64,000 bases of DNA, taken from contig NZ_JAPCWE010000009.1 of assembly GCF_025943985.1 (NCBI RefSeq), positions 1-64,000 on the forward strand, in the 5' to 3' direction. This DNA is from Anaerorudis cellulosivorans. Lineage in GTDB: Bacteria > Bacteroidota > Bacteroidia > Bacteroidales > Dysgonomonadaceae. Positions within the stretch are counted from its first letter, which is position 1, and the number at the start of each line of letters is the position of its first letter. A model generated the notes under the pieces. It had not been told where the DNA came from, ran no database searches, and saw only the letters and a program-made list of their open reading frames with translations. The position numbers were made by a program, and so were the translations under genes. Shown piece after piece: positions 32,226-42,500 of the stretch.

Positions 32226-33638
32226 ATGAAGGATTTTTTAAAAATATTCAACATATTCGTGCTTGTGGCACTGTTTTCAATAGGACAAACGGATGCACAA
32301 GATGGATTTGTCCATAGTTATTCGTCGGAATACGAATATCCGGAGGAAAAAAATATACGTGAAAAATTGGAAGAATGGCAGGATTTGAAATTCGGCGTGT
32401 TGTTTCATTGGGGATTATACTCCGTTCCCGGTATTGTTGAGTCTTGGTCGATTTGCTCGGAGGATGTGGATTGGATTTCTCGCGACAGTACCGTAGCTTA
32501 TGACGAGTACAAAAGACAATATTGGCAATTGATCGATCAATTTAATCCTACGCGATTTAATCCCGAACAATGGGCGCGCGTAACGAAAGAGGGCGGCATG
32601 AAATACATGATCTTTACGACCAAACATCATGACGGTTTTAATTTGTTTGATACCAAACAGACGGATTTTTCTATCCTGCATGGTGCTTTTAAGGATGATC
32701 CTCGGGCAGACGTTACCAACTATATTCTGAATGCGTTTCGCGAACAGGATTTTATGGTGGGAACTTATTTTTCGAAACCCGATTGGCATTGCGAATACTA
32801 TTGGTGGCCAATGTTTGCCACACCGGACAGAAACGTAAATTATAAAATAGAGCGGCATCCCTGGCGGTGGGAAAAATTTCAGGAATTTACCTATAATCAG
32901 ATCCACGAATTGATGACCAATTATGGCGATATCGATATTTTGTGGTTGGACGGCGGTTGGGTGAGAGCTCCCAAACAAGATATAAAGATGGACGAAATTG
33001 CCAAGATGGCACGTAGATCTCAACCGAATCTTTTGATTGTCGATCGTACGGTTCATGGCAAAAACGAAAATTACCTGACGCCGGAAAGATCTATTCCCGA
33101 GCAACAATTGCCTATTCCGTGGGAAAGCTGCATTCCTCTCAGCAGTGATTGGGGATGGACACCTCAGGCAAAATTCAAGTCGGCTGACGAGGTGACAAAA
33201 TTGCTTATTGAAGTGGTGGCAAAAGGCGGTAATTTGTTGTTGGGTGTCGGTCCTACTCCCGAAGGAATTATTCAACCCGAAGTGGTTGCACGATTGAAAG
33301 AAATTGGCGAATGGCTCGATGTCAACGGTAAAGCCATTTATCATACCCGTATTACACCTGTTTACAAAAGCGGGAATGTTTGGTTTACGGCCGACAAAGA
33401 CGGGGAAACGCTGTACGCTTTTTATGTTCCCACTGAATCGGAAACGGAGAAAGCAAATTCTGTTTTCATCGAATGGAAAGATAATATTCCCCGGAAGGGA
33501 TCATCGATGGTATTGTTAAAAACGGAACAAAAAGTAAAATGGAAACAGACGGGCAACACAATTAGGGTTTATCCTCCAAAAGATGTGTTGAAAAAGAATG
33601 AAATATTGGTTTTCTCCTTTAAAAACAATAATAGATGA
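32226..33638 (+). CDS. Alpha-L-fucosidase (GH29)
   Basis: A 470-residue secreted enzyme that removes terminal alpha-fucose from glycans. It has a signal peptide (about 1-24), then the GH29 barrel with WQDLKFGVLFHWGLYSVPG, MKYMIFTTKHHDGFNLFDTK and WGWTP. The catalytic nucleophile is Asp242 in DILWLDGGW. A C-terminal beta domain closes the protein. The ATG at 32226 was chosen; an in-frame GTG at 32208 overlaps the previous stop and would lengthen the signal. The stop overlaps the GH3 ATG by 4 bp (ATGA), so the two are translationally coupled. Confidence 0.93.
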   Translation: MKDFLKIFNIFVLVALFSIGQTDAQDGFVHSYSSEYEYPEEKNIREKLEEWQDLKFGVLFHWGLYSVPGIVESWSICSEDVDWISRDSTVAYDEYKRQYWQLIDQFNPTRFNPEQWARVTKEGGMKYMIFTTKHHDGFNLFDTKQTDFSILHGAFKDDPRADVTNYILNAFREQDFMVGTYFSKPDWHCEYYWWPMFATPDRNVNYKIERHPWRWEKFQEFTYNQIHELMTNYGDIDILWLDGGWVRAPKQDIKMDEIAKMARRSQPNLLIVDRTVHGKNENYLTPERSIPEQQLPIPWESCIPLSSDWGWTPQAKFKSADEVTKLLIEVVAKGGNLLLGVGPTPEGIIQPEVVARLKEIGEWLDVNGKAIYHTRITPVYKSGNVWFTADKDGETLYAFYVPTESETEKANSVFIEWKDNIPRKGSSMVLLKTEQKVKWKQTGNTIRVYPPKDVLKKNEILVFSFKNNNR

Positions 33639-35986
33639 GATTTAGAATTGTTCTGACCATAATTGCCTTCTCCTTTGTTTTTCGCGGGATAGCTCAGTCG
33701 TTTGAAAAGCCTTTATATAAGAATCCGAATGCGCCTGCAGAAAATAGAGTAAAAGATCTGTTGGGCAGAATGACATTGGCTGAAAAAATAGGACAGCTGT
33801 GTTGCCCGTTAGGATGGGAGATGTATACTAAAGCAGGCGAGAAACATGTTCAACCTTCGGCAAAATTTATCGAACAAATGGATATAATGCCCGTGGGTGC
33901 ATTTTGGGCAACTTTGCGTGCCGATCCTTGGACTAAAAAGACGTTGAAAACCGGTTTGAACCCCGAATTGGCCGCACATACGTTGAATGGCTTGCAAAAA
34001 TATGCAGTTGAAAACACACGATTGGGAATACCGATTTTTTTTGCCGAAGAGTGTGTGCATGGACATATGGCAATTGGTACTACGGTATTTCCTACGGGAA
34101 TCGGTTTGGCATCGACCTGGAATCGTGAGTTGATCAAGGAAGTAGGGTCGGTTATCGGGTTGGAAGCCCGATTGCAAGGAGCCCATATCGGTTATGGCCC
34201 TGTGTTGGATGTGGCGAGAGAACCCCGATGGTCGCGAATGGAAGAAACATTTGGTGAAGATCCCGTGTTGAGTGGAATTTTAGGCAGCGCTTTTGTGAAG
34301 GGAATGCAGGGTGGGGATATTGCCGATGGGAAACATGTATATTCCACTCTCAAACATTTTGCAGCATACGGAATCCCTGTTGGTGGACACAATGGACAAA
34401 AGGCATTGGTCGGCACAAGGGAATTGTTTTCCGATTATTTGTTGCCTTTTAAAATGGCAATCGATTCCGGCGCTCAAACCATCATGACTTCCTACAATTC
34501 GATTGACGGTATTCCATGTACATCAAACCGTTTTTTATTGACAGATGTTTTGCGAAATCAATGGCATTTTTCGGGCTTTGTTTTTTCCGATTTGGGAAGT
34601 ATCGAAGGAATAGCAACTACCCATCGGGTTGCTTCGGATATAAAAAATGCGGCAGCATTGGCTATAAAAGCCGGTGTGGATATGGATTTGGGAGGGAATG
34701 CCTTTGGTAAGCACTTGGAGAAAGCGGTTAAAGAAGGATCTGTGTCTATGGCGGATATCGATAGTGCCGTTTGTCGAGTCCTACGTCTGAAATTTAAAAT
34801 GGGATTGTTTGAAAATCCTTATGTGAATCCCGATTTGGCAAAAAATCAGGTGAGAAATATTCGGCATAAGACCCTTGCCAGGGAAGTAGCTAAGCAAAGC
34901 ATCATTTTGTTGAAAAACAATGGCATACTGCCTTTATCGAAAAATTTGAAAAGTATTTCCGTGATAGGTCCTAATGCAGATAATGTGTATAATCAGTTAG
35001 GCGATTATACCGCTCCACAGGATACCAATCAGGTGATTACTGTTCTTAAAGGGATAAAGCGTGCAGTTTCTCCGACTACTATCGTGAGGTATGCAAAAGG
35101 ATGTGCCATCAGAGATACAGCACAAAGCAATATAGATGAAGCCGTCAAAATGGCAAAAATGTCGGATGTGGTTGTTCTGGTAGTGGGAGGTTCGAGCGCA
35201 AGAGATTTTAAAACGGAATATCTGGATACCGGTGCCGCAGCGGTCAGCAATAAAAAAGAGGAAACGATTCCGGATATGGAATCGGGAGAAGGGTATGACC
35301 GGTGTACATTAACTTTACTTGGGGATCAGGAAAAATTGATCAATGCGTTGGCCGAAATTGGGAAACCGTTGATCATCGTGTATATTGCCGGAAGGCCGCT
35401 GAATATGAATAATGCTTCTGAAAAAGCAGATGCTTTGTTGACGGCTTGGTATCCCGGAGAGGAAGGAGGGACGGCTGTGGGCGATGTGCTTTTCGGGGAT
35501 TATAATCCTGCCGGGAGATTGCCGGTTTCGGTTCCTCGTTCGATTGGTCAGCTTCCCGTAAATTATTCCCTGGGTAAACAGGCGGATTACGTTGAAGGGA
35601 CGAGTTCGCCTTTGTATGCTTTTGGTTACGGATTGAGTTACACCGGTTTTGAATATAGCGATTTATCGATCGATCGACAGGACGATAAAGTACAACTATC
35701 TTGTAAGGTAACCAATACAGGATCTTTTGATGGCGATGAAGTGGTGCAGCTTTATGTGAGGGATAACGTGAGTTCGGTTACCACTCCTCCGATCCAATTG
35801 AAAGATTTTCAACGAATATTTATCAAAAAAGGAGAAACGGAAGCGATTACCTTTACGTTAACAGCCGATGACCTTTCGCTCTATAATCAACAGATGATGC
35901 GGACTGTTGAACCCGGAGAATTTACGGTAATGATAGGTACTGCTTCCAACGATATTCGTTTAAAAGGTATATTTTTCTACAAATAA
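33635..35986 (+). CDS. Glycoside hydrolase family 3 beta-glycosidase
   Basis: A 783-residue secreted enzyme related to BglX. A signal peptide (about 1-20) leads to the N-terminal barrel (about 40-370), with MTLAEKIGQL, GYGPVLDVAREPRW and KHFAAYG. The nucleophile is Asp319 in GFVFSDLGSIEG; the residue after it is Leu rather than the more common Trp. The alpha/beta sandwich domain (about 400-640) contains VVLVVGGSSARDF and the AWYPGEEGG motif. A fibronectin III-like domain (about 690-775) ends the protein. With GH29 it would finish degradation of a fucosylated, beta-linked glycan; specificity is not readable. Confidence 0.92.
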   Translation: MRFRIVLTIIAFSFVFRGIAQSFEKPLYKNPNAPAENRVKDLLGRMTLAEKIGQLCCPLGWEMYTKAGEKHVQPSAKFIEQMDIMPVGAFWATLRADPWTKKTLKTGLNPELAAHTLNGLQKYAVENTRLGIPIFFAEECVHGHMAIGTTVFPTGIGLASTWNRELIKEVGSVIGLEARLQGAHIGYGPVLDVAREPRWSRMEETFGEDPVLSGILGSAFVKGMQGGDIADGKHVYSTLKHFAAYGIPVGGHNGQKALVGTRELFSDYLLPFKMAIDSGAQTIMTSYNSIDGIPCTSNRFLLTDVLRNQWHFSGFVFSDLGSIEGIATTHRVASDIKNAAALAIKAGVDMDLGGNAFGKHLEKAVKEGSVSMADIDSAVCRVLRLKFKMGLFENPYVNPDLAKNQVRNIRHKTLAREVAKQSIILLKNNGILPLSKNLKSISVIGPNADNVYNQLGDYTAPQDTNQVITVLKGIKRAVSPTTIVRYAKGCAIRDTAQSNIDEAVKMAKMSDVVVLVVGGSSARDFKTEYLDTGAAAVSNKKEETIPDMESGEGYDRCTLTLLGDQEKLINALAEIGKPLIIVYIAGRPLNMNNASEKADALLTAWYPGEEGGTAVGDVLFGDYNPAGRLPVSVPRSIGQLPVNYSLGKQADYVEGTSSPLYAFGYGLSYTGFEYSDLSIDRQDDKVQLSCKVTNTGSFDGDEVVQLYVRDNVSSVTTPPIQLKDFQRIFIKKGETEAITFTLTADDLSLYNQQMMRTVEPGEFTVMIGTASNDIRLKGIFFYK

Positions 35987-36044
35987 ATAGTTGAAAATAC
36001 GTTGCTATCTCACCTGGCGAAGTGCACAATAGATAGTATTCCTT

Positions 36045-38120
36045 TTATTCTTTTGTTTTTCTTTTTAAATATTCGTAAGTAGCTTGTTGGGAACGAACAG
36101 GCGGATTGTCATTCTGCTTAAAAACGTTTTGCAGGTTTTCATCAATCCATACAGCGCTTTGGTTATCGGCAAGTTGTATATTGAGGATGTCGATCACTTC
36201 CTGTTTCAAGGGTTCCGATAAAATGGGGAATGCTGTCTCTATTCGGCGGTGGAGGTTGCGTTCCATCCAGTCGGCCGAGGTGAGGTACACTTCTTCGTTG
36301 CCTTCGTTATAGAAATACCATACGCGGCTATGTTCCAAATAAGCATCCACAATGCGTGTAATGGTGATGTTTTTACTGTAAGGCTGATTTGGAACAAGGC
36401 AACAGATGCCCCGTATGATTAAATCGATTTTTACGCCGGCTTCGCTTGCGCGATATAAAGCATCGATCATATCCTTATCTTCGAGGCTGTTCATTTTGAG
36501 AATAATTCGCCCCGAACCCCCGTTTTTTGCATGTTCAATTTCGCGATCAATCATTTTTTGTATTGCAGGAAGCATGTTGAATTGGCTTACCAGCAGCCGT
36601 TTGAATTCATGGCGGTGAGGCTTTCCCTCCAGAATGTGAAAAATTTCATCGATATCGTTAATGAATTCACTTTGGGAAGTGAGCAATCCTTTATCGGAAT
36701 ATATACGTGCGGTTTTTTCATTAAAATTGCCGGTGCTTAAATAAGCGTATCCTTTGAACGGATGGTCGGGATCGTTGCTTTTTCGGCGCACGTAAGCCAG
36801 TTTGGCATGTACTTTTAAGCCGGGAAGGCTGTAAATGATTTTTATTCCCGCTTGTTGCATCAGTTCGGCCGTAACGTAGTTGTTTTCCTCGTCGAAACGG
36901 GCTTTCATCTCCACAAATACCGTTACTTTTTTGCCGTTTTTTGCTGCACTGATCAAGCTGTTGACCACCGCGGAATTTTCAGCCACCCGATATTGCGTTA
37001 CTTTGATTTCGACCACCTTCGGGTCAAAAGCTGCCTGCATGAGAAAACGTAATACATAGTCGAAAGATTGGTACGGGAAATGTAGAAGTATGTCTTGCCG
37101 CCGTAAAACGCTCAGAATGGAATTATCGGTTTCGAGTATCGGTACACGCAGTGGCGGAGGAAGTTGGCGCTTGAGCTTGTCGCCAACCGGATTGGGAAGT
37201 TCGGCCAGCTCGGCCAGATTCAGGTAGCGTCCCGAGGGTAGAAGTTCCTCTTCTTCAATTTCGTAGGTGTCGCACAAGTATCTAAGAAAATAAGGAGGCA
37301 TATTTCGGTCGTATTGAAAACGGGTTACGGCTCCTATTTTTCGTTTACGCACCTTTTTGAGTATTTTCTCGGCAATGTCTTTCTGATCTTCATCGTCTAA
37401 CGAAAAATCGGCATCGCGCGATATTTTTATGCTGTAGCAATCGATGATATCATATCCCGGGAACACGCTTTGCAGATTGGCTTTAATAATATCTTCGATA
37501 AACATGATATAATAGAAACCTTCGTGAGGCGGGAGTTCTATAAATCGAGGCAATCGCGTGTACGGAATTTTCATGATGGCATAGGTGTAGCGGGCTTTCT
37601 GATTTTCCGATTTTCTTTTTCTCTTCCGCTGAAGACTAATTACAAGATAAATGCGTCCATCCTGAATAAAGGAATGAATGCCGTTTTTCTGGATTATCAT
37701 CGGTTGAAGATAAGGGAATACTTCTTCGTTGAAATATTTCTCTACAAACGTTTTATGAAAAGGTTCTACTCTGTCGGTTTGATAAAGGATGATATGATTT
37801 TTTTTGAGCTCGGGTAATATCCTGTCGTGAAAAATTCGGTAATATTCTTCTTCTTGTGCCGTAACCTCTTTATTGATTTCAGTCAGTATCCGTAATGCTT
37901 CTTTTGTTGCATTGTCATCTTTGATACTTTTCAGCAGAGTGTTGTGGTAACCCGATACGCGTATTTTGTAGAATTCTTCGAGGTTTGATGAATAAATGGA
38001 AAGAAATTTAATGCGCTCGTAAACCGGCAATCGTTCGTCTTTTGCCTCGAGCAATACACGGTAGTTAAACGACAGCCAGCTTAAATCACGGTTAAAATAT
38101 CGATAGTTAGAAACATCCAT
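36045..38120 (-). CDS. ppk1: Polyphosphate kinase 1
   Basis: A 691-residue enzyme that makes inorganic polyphosphate from ATP. It opens with the standard RYFNRDLSWLSFNYRVLLEA segment. The N-terminal helical and head domains lead to the two phospholipase-D-like catalytic domains: VEIKVTQYRVAENSAVVNSL, GLKVHAKLAYVRR with the autophosphorylated-type histidine, and AYLEHSRVWYFYNEG. It ends with the usual YLKRK tail. Its 3' end lies 58 bp from the GH3 stop in convergent orientation, with no clear terminator. Confidence 0.95.
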   Translation of the reverse strand: MDVSNYRYFNRDLSWLSFNYRVLLEAKDERLPVYERIKFLSIYSSNLEEFYKIRVSGYHNTLLKSIKDDNATKEALRILTEINKEVTAQEEEYYRIFHDRILPELKKNHIILYQTDRVEPFHKTFVEKYFNEEVFPYLQPMIIQKNGIHSFIQDGRIYLVISLQRKRKRKSENQKARYTYAIMKIPYTRLPRFIELPPHEGFYYIMFIEDIIKANLQSVFPGYDIIDCYSIKISRDADFSLDDEDQKDIAEKILKKVRKRKIGAVTRFQYDRNMPPYFLRYLCDTYEIEEEELLPSGRYLNLAELAELPNPVGDKLKRQLPPPLRVPILETDNSILSVLRRQDILLHFPYQSFDYVLRFLMQAAFDPKVVEIKVTQYRVAENSAVVNSLISAAKNGKKVTVFVEMKARFDEENNYVTAELMQQAGIKIIYSLPGLKVHAKLAYVRRKSNDPDHPFKGYAYLSTGNFNEKTARIYSDKGLLTSQSEFINDIDEIFHILEGKPHRHEFKRLLVSQFNMLPAIQKMIDREIEHAKNGGSGRIILKMNSLEDKDMIDALYRASEAGVKIDLIIRGICCLVPNQPYSKNITITRIVDAYLEHSRVWYFYNEGNEEVYLTSADWMERNLHRRIETAFPILSEPLKQEVIDILNIQLADNQSAVWIDENLQNVFKQNDNPPVRSQQATYEYLKRKTKE

Positions 38121-38201
38121 ACCAGAATGGTTTTAAAGGTCTTATAGAAAAGTTTTAAAGGCTTTGTACAAAAATAGTGAAATAACTTCAATAAAAAACA
38201 G

Positions 38202-38209
38202 TAATTTTG
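38202..38209 (+). promoter_or_regulatory. Promoter element of the metallophosphoesterase gene
   Basis: TAATTTTG matches TAnnTTTG and lies 19 nt before the ATG at 38229. It argues against the in-frame TTG at 38211 as the start. Confidence 0.4.
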
Positions 38210-38228
38210 CTTGAATAAAAAAATTGTG

Positions 38229-38726
38229 ATGAAGAAAATAGGTTTACTCTCCGATACGCATAATTATTGGGATGAGCGATACGAAACGTATTTTGCCGAG
38301 TGCGATGAAATATGGCATGCTGGAGATATCGGTTCGTTGGAATTGGCAAACAGGTTTGAAGCACTAAAGCCTTTTCGTGCCGTGCACGGTAATATCGATG
38401 ATCATTATATTCGCTATACTTATCCCCAACAGCTTCGGTTCACATTGGAGGATGTGGATGTGTTGATGACGCATATCGGAGGGTATCCGGGAAAATACGA
38501 TCCATCTGTTCGCTCTCTCCTGTATGCCGATCCTCCTAAACTCTTTGTATGTGGGCATTCTCACATTCTTCGGGTAATGTACGATAAAAAATTACAGATG
38601 CTCTGTATGAATCCCGGTGCCGCAGGAAAATACGGCATTCATCAGGTGAGAACACTTTTGCGGTTTGTGCTTGATGCAGGAGATATCCGCGATCTTGAAG
38701 TGATTGAGCTTGGGAAAAACAATTAG
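38229..38726 (+). CDS. YfcE-type metallophosphoesterase
   Basis: A 165-residue phosphodiesterase with the complete metal-binding motif set: LLSDTHNYWD, HAGDIGS, HGNIDDHY, MTHIGG and CGHSHILRV. This single-domain form matches the YfcE/MJ0936 group, which hydrolyses phosphodiesters with a two-metal centre. The physiological substrate is unknown for most members. It is divergent from ppk1 and convergent with the LysE gene. Confidence 0.9.
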   Translation: MKKIGLLSDTHNYWDERYETYFAECDEIWHAGDIGSLELANRFEALKPFRAVHGNIDDHYIRYTYPQQLRFTLEDVDVLMTHIGGYPGKYDPSVRSLLYADPPKLFVCGHSHILRVMYDKKLQMLCMNPGAAGKYGIHQVRTLLRFVLDAGDIRDLEVIELGKNN

Positions 38727-38810
38727 TTTCAGGTAAAAAGTCAACGATTGTTACGACAAAAAAAAACAAAGACAAGGGATGAAGTCGAAACGTAACGAAT
38801 GGAAGATCAC

Positions 38811-39440
38811 TCAGAAAATGGTCGTACCGATTCCTCCCAAACCGAATATCATCAAGATGCTCCCCACAATGCGATTGAGCATGATCAGCCCTTTTCGGTT
38901 AAAATATTTTCTAAGTCGCGAAACAAACAGGGTGATGAAAATCCACCACGACAACGCCCCCACTGCTATTGAGACAATTCCGGCTATTATGGAAAAAGCA
39001 CCTTCTGCTAGCGGATTGAATTGAAAGCGGGCATATAGTGTGATAAATACGAGGATAATGGCTACATTGGAAAAAGTAAGCAGAAAAGAGGAAATAAAAT
39101 CTTTCATATAACGGGTCTCCTCCATTTTTAGGCGTGGTGTCCATCCTTTCAACGGATTTGAACGGAATACACCGAATCCGAAAAGCAATAGAACAATGCT
39201 CCCCACAAGTTGGATTGTTGTTTCGTTTTTAGACAAAAAATCGGAGGCCATACCCATTCCTATTAACGTGATGATGGCATAAGTAAGATCGGAAAGCATG
39301 GCTCCCATCCCGGTAGCAAAGCCGTGCTTCCAACCCCGGTTTAATGTACGTTGAATGCACAGCATGTTTATCGGGCCCATGGGTGAAGCAACGAATAATC
39401 CTATAACAAAACCTTTGACGATGATTTCGCCTAACGACAT
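38811..39440 (-). CDS. LysE-family amino acid exporter
   Basis: A 209-residue inner-membrane protein with about six helices. The N-terminal segment GFVIGLFVASPMGPINMLCIQRTLNRGWKHGF (read in parts) carries the conserved SPGP-like motif of LysE/RhtB transporters. The second half repeats the fold. It probably exports amino acids or related compounds; the substrate cannot be assigned. A fully matched promoter lies upstream (39467-39498). Confidence 0.88.
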   Translation of the reverse strand: MSLGEIIVKGFVIGLFVASPMGPINMLCIQRTLNRGWKHGFATGMGAMLSDLTYAIITLIGMGMASDFLSKNETTIQLVGSIVLLLFGFGVFRSNPLKGWTPRLKMEETRYMKDFISSFLLTFSNVAIILVFITLYARFQFNPLAEGAFSIIAGIVSIAVGALSWWIFITLFVSRLRKYFNRKGLIMLNRIVGSILMIFGLGGIGTTIF

Positions 39441-39466
39441 TTTTCCCTAGCTCTGGTTTCGTTTGC

Positions 39467-39498
39467 CAAAGATACATGCAATTATCGTTACATACAAA
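39467..39498 (-). promoter_or_regulatory. Promoter of the LysE gene
   Basis: On the minus strand TTTG (39498-39495) and TATCTTTG (39474-39467) are 20 nt apart, a full consensus match. Confidence 0.65.
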
Positions 39499-39534
39499 AA
39501 GAGATTTAAATTCTCATATTCGTTCTCTTTTCAT

Positions 39535-39542
39535 TAACTTTG
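39535..39542 (+). promoter_or_regulatory. purL promoter element
   Basis: TAACTTTG matches TAnnTTTG, 49 nt before the purL ATG. No PurR-type operator is evident. Confidence 0.45.
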
Positions 39543-39591
39543 CATTTTAAATAGTTACTTTCATTTGTTTCAACCTAAAAAGTAAATAATA

Positions 39592-42500
39592 ATGATCGTT
39601 TTTTTCAGAACCGCTTCCCGACATATTATTGCTGTCGAGACTTCCATGCCTTTTTCTGAGGAATCAGCCCAACGTTTGAAATGGCTCTTTGGAAATGCAG
39701 AAATGCTCGATTCTGTCGAGATTGACGAACGATTTATAGGTCCGCGACGCGAAATGATTACTCCGTGGAGTACGTGCGCCGTGGAAATTACACAAAACAT
39801 GGGCATAAAGGGAATTACCCGCATCGAAGAATTTATTCCTGCAAATGATGACGGCGAATATGATCCGATGTTGCAACATAGGTATGAAAAACTCGATCAG
39901 AAAATTTATACGATCGATAAAGTGCCTGACCCGATTATCTATATCGACGACATTGCGGCTTATAATGAGAAAGAAGGCCTGGCCTTGAGTGATGAAGAGA
40001 TCGCGTATTTGAATGCACTGAGTAAGAAAATGAACCGAAAACTTACCGATAGCGAGGTTTTCGGATTTTCCCAAGTCAATTCAGAGCATTGTCGCCACAA
40101 GATTTTCAATGGAAAATTTATTATCGATGGAGAAGAAAAAGAGAGTTCACTTTTTCAACTCATCAAAAAAACTTCTCGGGTTAATCCCAATAAGTTGGTT
40201 TCGGCCTATAAAGATAATGTGGCTTTTGTTGAGGGACCGGCGATTGAGCAGTTTGCACCTGCCAATCCCGAACAACCGGATTTTTTCTTTACAAAAAATA
40301 TCGAGAGTGTACTTTCGTTGAAAGCCGAAACGCATAATTTCCCCACGACAGTAGAGCCATTTAATGGTGCTGCTACCGGGACAGGGGGAGAAATTCGTGA
40401 CCGGTTGGCCGGTGGTAAGGGTTCGCTTCCATTGGCCGGTACGGCTATTTACATGACTTCGTATCCACGGTTGGAAGACGATCGTCCATGGGAAAACACC
40501 CTCCCTCCCCGTAAATGGCTTTACCGCACTCCCGAGCAGATTCTGATTAAAGCGTCAGATGGTGCATCCGATTTTGGGAACAAATTTGGGCAACCACTGA
40601 TTTGCGGTTCGTTGTTGACGTTTGAACATGCGGAAAATGATAAGAAATTCGGTTACGATAAGGTTATCATGCTTGCTGGAGGTGTTGGCTATGCTAATAA
40701 GCGCGATGCATTGAAGGGGAAACCGCAACCCGGCGAAAAAATCGTAATGCTGGGCGGGGACAACTATCGTATCGGTATGGGTGGAGGAGCCGTTTCGTCG
40801 GTGAATACAGGCGAATATTCGGCAGGTATTGAATTGAATGCCGTACAACGTGCCAATCCCGAAATGCAAAAACGGGTATCGAATGTCATTCGTGCATTGG
40901 TGGAATCCGATGAAAACCCCATTGTTTCCATTCACGATCATGGTGCAGGAGGACATTTGAATTGTTTTTCAGAATTGGTAGAGGAAACAGGAGGCCGAAT
41001 TGAAATGGATAAGCTGCCCATCGGGGATCCAACGCTCTCTGCAAAAGAAATTATCGGGAACGAAAGTCAGGAACGCATGGGGTTGCTTTCCGAGCAAAAA
41101 GACATTGAGCGTCTTGAGCGCATTTCGTCGCGCGAACGCTCGCCGATGTATGTGGTTGGTGAAACGACAGATAACAAACGCCTTACTTTTGTACAAGCCG
41201 ATGGGACTTGCCCTATCGATATGGATCTGAGTGATTTCTTCGGAAAACCGCCGGTTACCATTATGAAGGATACCACAATTGAAGAGAAATATGCTCCTGC
41301 AGAATATGATGTGGAAAAACTGGATACTTATCTTGAAAATGTGTTGAGGTTGGAGGAAATTGCTTGCAAAGATTGGCTTACCAACAAAGTCGATCGGTCT
41401 GTAACGGGTAAAGTGGCACGTCAGCAATGTCAGGGAAAAATCCAGCTTCCGTTGAGTGACCTCGGTGCGGTTGCTCTCGATTATAAAGGAAGAGAAGGGA
41501 TAGCCACTTCCATTGGCCATGCGCCTCAGGTGGCTTTGATTGACGCGGCTGCCGGTTCGGTGATGGCTGTTGCCGAGGCGCTAACCAATATTGTTTTTGC
41601 TCCGCTTGCTGAAGGATTGAAAAGTGTATCGCTCAGTGCCAATTGGATGTGGCCGTGTCGTAATCCCGGTGAAGATGCGCGTTTATATAAGGCGGTGGAG
41701 GCTTGTTCGGATTTTGTTTGCAAGTTGGGAATTAATATTCCGACGGGAAAAGATTCGTTGTCCATGACGCAAAAATATGGCGACGATAAAGTTCTTGCTC
41801 CGGGTACCGTAATTATTTCTGCTGCGGGAGAGGTAAAGAATATTCGCAAAATTGTTTCTCCCACATTGGCGTATATCAAAGGGACCTATATTTATTATAT
41901 CGCTTTTTCTTCGGATACCTTAAAACTTGGAGGTTCGGCATTCGCGCAGACCATGGGCAAAGTTGGCGATGAAGCGCCAACGGTACCTGATGCCGAGTAT
42001 TTTAAGCAGGCCTTTGCTGCAGTTCAGGAACTTGTTGATCGGGGACTGATTTTGGCCGGGCACGACATTTCGGCAGGGGGGATGATTACGGCTATGCTCG
42101 AAATGTGTTTTGCCAACACGAAAGGTGGATTGGAAGCCCGGCTGGATAAAATACCCCAAGAAGACCTTGTCAAGATTCTTTTTGCCGAAAATCCGGCTAT
42201 CCTCATACAGGTAAAACACCGTCATTTGGTAGATAAAATTTTGAATGATTACGGCGTGGCTTCTTTTATTGTTGCCCGCCCCATAAAAGATCGTTCTCTT
42301 GTCATAAAAAAAGATGGATTTGGCAAAGAATTCGACATTGAAAAGCTGCGCGATGTATGGTACAAAACATCTTATTTGTTGGACCGCAAGCAAAGCGGTG
42401 AATATTGTGCAAACGAACGATATGAAAATTATAAGGAGCAGCCTTTAAAATTTGAAATTCCCGCAACTTTCACGGGTAAATTTGAAGATTTGGGATTGAA

